Source: Acidimicrobiia bacterium (GTDB lineage Bacteria > Actinomycetota > Acidimicrobiia > IMCC26256 > PALSA-555). From it: a DNA stretch of 6,580 nucleotides. Position 1 is the stretch's first letter; each line of letters begins with the position of its first letter. The stretch lies in contig JALHSW010000636.1 in assembly GCA_022865365.1 (NCBI GenBank), forward strand, positions 1 to 6,580, written 5' to 3'. The notes below the pieces were generated by a model that did no database searches, was not told the origin of the DNA, and saw only the letters and a program-made list of their open reading frames with translations. Below, one piece after another: positions 5,025 to 6,580 of this stretch. A program made the translations under genes and the position numbers.

Positions 5025-6580
5025 ATGCCGACCCGGGTCGAGTACCGGACGTGTCCGTTCTGTGAAGCGACGTGTGGCCTCGAGCTGCACCTCGACGGGC
5101 GTGAGATCACGCTGGTGCGGGGTGACCGCGACGACGTGTTCAGCCACGGCTACATCTGTCCCAAGGGCACGGCGATCCGGGCGCTGGAAGCCGATCCCGA
5201 CCGTCTGCGGGCGCCGCTGGTGCGTCGTCGGGGCGTCGACGGCGAGGACCGATGGGACGAGGTCGGGTGGGACGAGGCGTTCCGCGTGATCGAGGCGGGG
5301 ATCACACCGATCATCGAGCGGTACGGGCGCGACGCCGTCGCCGTGTACGCCGGCAATCCCAGCGTCCACAGTCTCGCCGGACTCATCTACAACCGCGTGC
5401 TGATGCAGGCGCTCGGGAGCACAAATCTCTTCTCCGCGAGCACCGTCGACCAGATTCCCAAGCAGGTGTCAGCCGGGCTGATGTTCGGCACGTCGCTGTC
5501 GATCCCGCTGGCCGACGTGGATCGCACGGACTACCTCCTCATGCTCGGAGCGAACCCATTTGCCTCGAACGGCAGCCTCTGGACTGCTCCGGACCTCCCG
5601 GGCCGACTCCGGGCGCTGCGGGCGCGTGGCGGGAAGCTCGTCGTGGTCGATCCGCGCCGCACCAAGACGGCCGAGGAAGCCGACGAGCACTTGTTCATCC
5701 GCCCTGCGACGGACGCACACTTCCTCTTTGCGCTGCTTCACGTCATCGTCAGCGAGCAACTCGTCACGCTCGGTGACGTGGGTGAGCACGTGGTGGGCGT
5801 CGACGAGGTGGTGGCGCTCGCACGCGACTTCACTCCCGAGATCGTCGCTCCGATCTGTGGGATCGACGCCGACACCATTCGCCGGACGGCGCGTGAGCTC
5901 GCGGCCGCTCCGCACGCTGGGGTCTACGGGCGGATCGGGACGTGCACGCAGGAGTTCGGCACGCTGGCGTCGTGGCTCGTCGACGTGCTCAACGTGCTCA
6001 CCGGGAACCTCGATCGCGAGGGCGGCGCGATGTTCGCGAACCCGGCCGCCGGGAGCTCGAACACCGGTCCCGGCAAAGCTGTTGCGGGCAAGGCCGTTGG
6101 AGGTGAGGCGGGTGCAGGCAAGGGGGGTGGTGGTGGGCGTGGCGTCCGCTTCGGGCGCCGGCACAGCCGGGTGCGCGGTCTCCCCGAGACCTACGGCGAG
6201 TACCCGGTCGCGTGCCTGGCCGAGGAGATCGAGACACCGGGTGAGGGGCAGGTGCGGGCGCTGGTGACGATCGCGGGAAACCCGGCTGTGTCAACCCCCG
6301 ACAGCGCGCGACTCGCGCGGGCGCTGGAATCCCTCGATTTCATGGTGAGCGTCGACATTTACCGGAACGAGACGACGCGGTCTGCCGATGTGATCCTTCC
6401 GGCGCCGTCGCTCCTCGCCCGCGGGCACTACGACCTCGGGTTCTACCAGCTCTCGGTCCGCAACATCGCGAACTACTCCCCACCACTCGTCGAGCTCGAG
6501 CCGGGGGAGATGCATGAGTGGGAGATCATGTTGCGCCTCGCGAACATCTTCGCGGGCCAGGGCGCCGCCGCTGATCCCCA
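5025..6580 (+). CDS. Molybdopterin oxidoreductase (DMSO reductase superfamily), 3' end off window
   Basis: An open frame of 518 codons with no stop before the window edge. It starts with a [4Fe-4S] domain: C10, C13, C17 and C45 (C-x2-C-x3-C-x27-C), followed by K47, the conserved lysine that links cluster to cofactor. The molybdopterin domain includes GANPF (175-179), the cofactor-contact VVVDPRRTKTAEEADEHLF (206-224), TIAGNP (415-420) and the ETTRSADVILPAPS region (449-462). At the molybdenum-ligand site, GSTNLFSASTVDQIP (131-145) aligns without gaps to the Sec/Cys region of formate dehydrogenase H. It puts D142 at Sec140 and Q143 at the catalytic His141, so formate oxidation is doubtful. There is no Tat signal, so the protein is probably cytoplasmic. 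The C-terminal dinucleotide-binding domain should lie beyond the window. A Gly/Lys-rich repeat interrupts residues 350-373. It belongs to an actinobacterial family often named only as molybdopterin-dependent oxidoreductase; electron donor and acceptor are unknown. Confidence 0.93.
   Translation, partial: MPTRVEYRTCPFCEATCGLELHLDGREITLVRGDRDDVFSHGYICPKGTAIRALEADPDRLRAPLVRRRGVDGEDRWDEVGWDEAFRVIEAGITPIIERYGRDAVAVYAGNPSVHSLAGLIYNRVLMQALGSTNLFSASTVDQIPKQVSAGLMFGTSLSIPLADVDRTDYLLMLGANPFASNGSLWTAPDLPGRLRALRARGGKLVVVDPRRTKTAEEADEHLFIRPATDAHFLFALLHVIVSEQLVTLGDVGEHVVGVDEVVALARDFTPEIVAPICGIDADTIRRTARELAAAPHAGVYGRIGTCTQEFGTLASWLVDVLNVLTGNLDREGGAMFANPAAGSSNTGPGKAVAGKAVGGEAGAGKGGGGGRGVRFGRRHSRVRGLPETYGEYPVACLAEEIETPGEGQVRALVTIAGNPAVSTPDSARLARALESLDFMVSVDIYRNETTRSADVILPAPSLLARGHYDLGFYQLSVRNIANYSPPLVELEPGEMHEWEIMLRLANIFAGQGAAADP
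6072..6131 (+). repeat. In-frame 15-bp-period repeat (degenerate pentapeptide GKAVx)
   Basis: Four consecutive 15-nt units in the molybdoenzyme gene encode GKAVA, GKAVG, GEAGA and GKGGG, then run into a glycine tract before RGVRFGRR. The first two units agree at 10 of 15 bases, starting GGCAA(A/G)GC(T/C)GTTG; the later ones have drifted. The segment is a flexible, basic, low-complexity insert between the conserved REGGAMF and VRGLPE parts of the molybdopterin domain. Confidence 0.55.

Noticed and set aside
4345..5289. A 314-codon plus-strand open frame across the hydrolase and start of the molybdoenzyme
   Set aside because: It spans two genes with full motif sets, crosses their divergent promoter region and changes character midway, so it is not a real product.

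Overview
This window looks like an ordinary piece of metabolic chromosome from a high-GC actinobacterium. GC content is strong at third codon positions, GTG starts are used, promoters look leaderless (TAnnnT about 6 nt before the start codon), and the protein families are ones common in Actinobacteria. The class Acidimicrobiia is my best guess but is only an inference. I see no phage, transposon, CRISPR, tRNA or rRNA signal.

Layout. Bases 1-47 probably hold the last codons of a plus-strand gene of unknown function. Two closely packed minus-strand genes follow: an acyl-CoA dehydrogenase (2810 down to 1578) and, 5 nt after its stop, an AMP-forming acyl-CoA synthetase (1572 down to 40). A 99-bp divergent intergenic region (2811-2909) carries a candidate operator palindrome and separates this pair from a plus-strand cytochrome P450 (2910-4103). 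After a 133-bp convergent gap comes a minus-strand metallo-beta-lactamase-fold hydrolase of the glyoxalase II / persulfide dioxygenase type (4959 down to 4237). A 65-bp divergent promoter region separates it from a plus-strand molybdopterin oxidoreductase that begins at 5025 and runs off the right edge. This last gene is the longest reading frame in the window, with 518 codons visible.

How the genes may work together. The synthetase, dehydrogenase and P450 form a plausible catabolic group: oxygenation of a hydrophobic substrate, CoA activation of an acid, then alpha,beta-dehydrogenation. The candidate operator overlaps the putative -35 of the dehydrogenase promoter and lies upstream of the P450, so joint control is possible. 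The hydrolase and molybdoenzyme share a divergent promoter region and might be linked through sulfur or small-carbon redox chemistry, but nothing in the sequence proves this.

The points most worth a second look are the candidate operator, a matching leaderless -10 box (TAGCCT plus 6 nt) before two unrelated genes, the relocated catalytic glutamate in the dehydrogenase, an Asp where formate dehydrogenases have Sec/Cys at molybdenum, a 15-bp-period Gly/Lys repeat inside the molybdoenzyme, and a coding-like stretch without a normal start after the hydrolase. I found no convincing novel multi-gene system.
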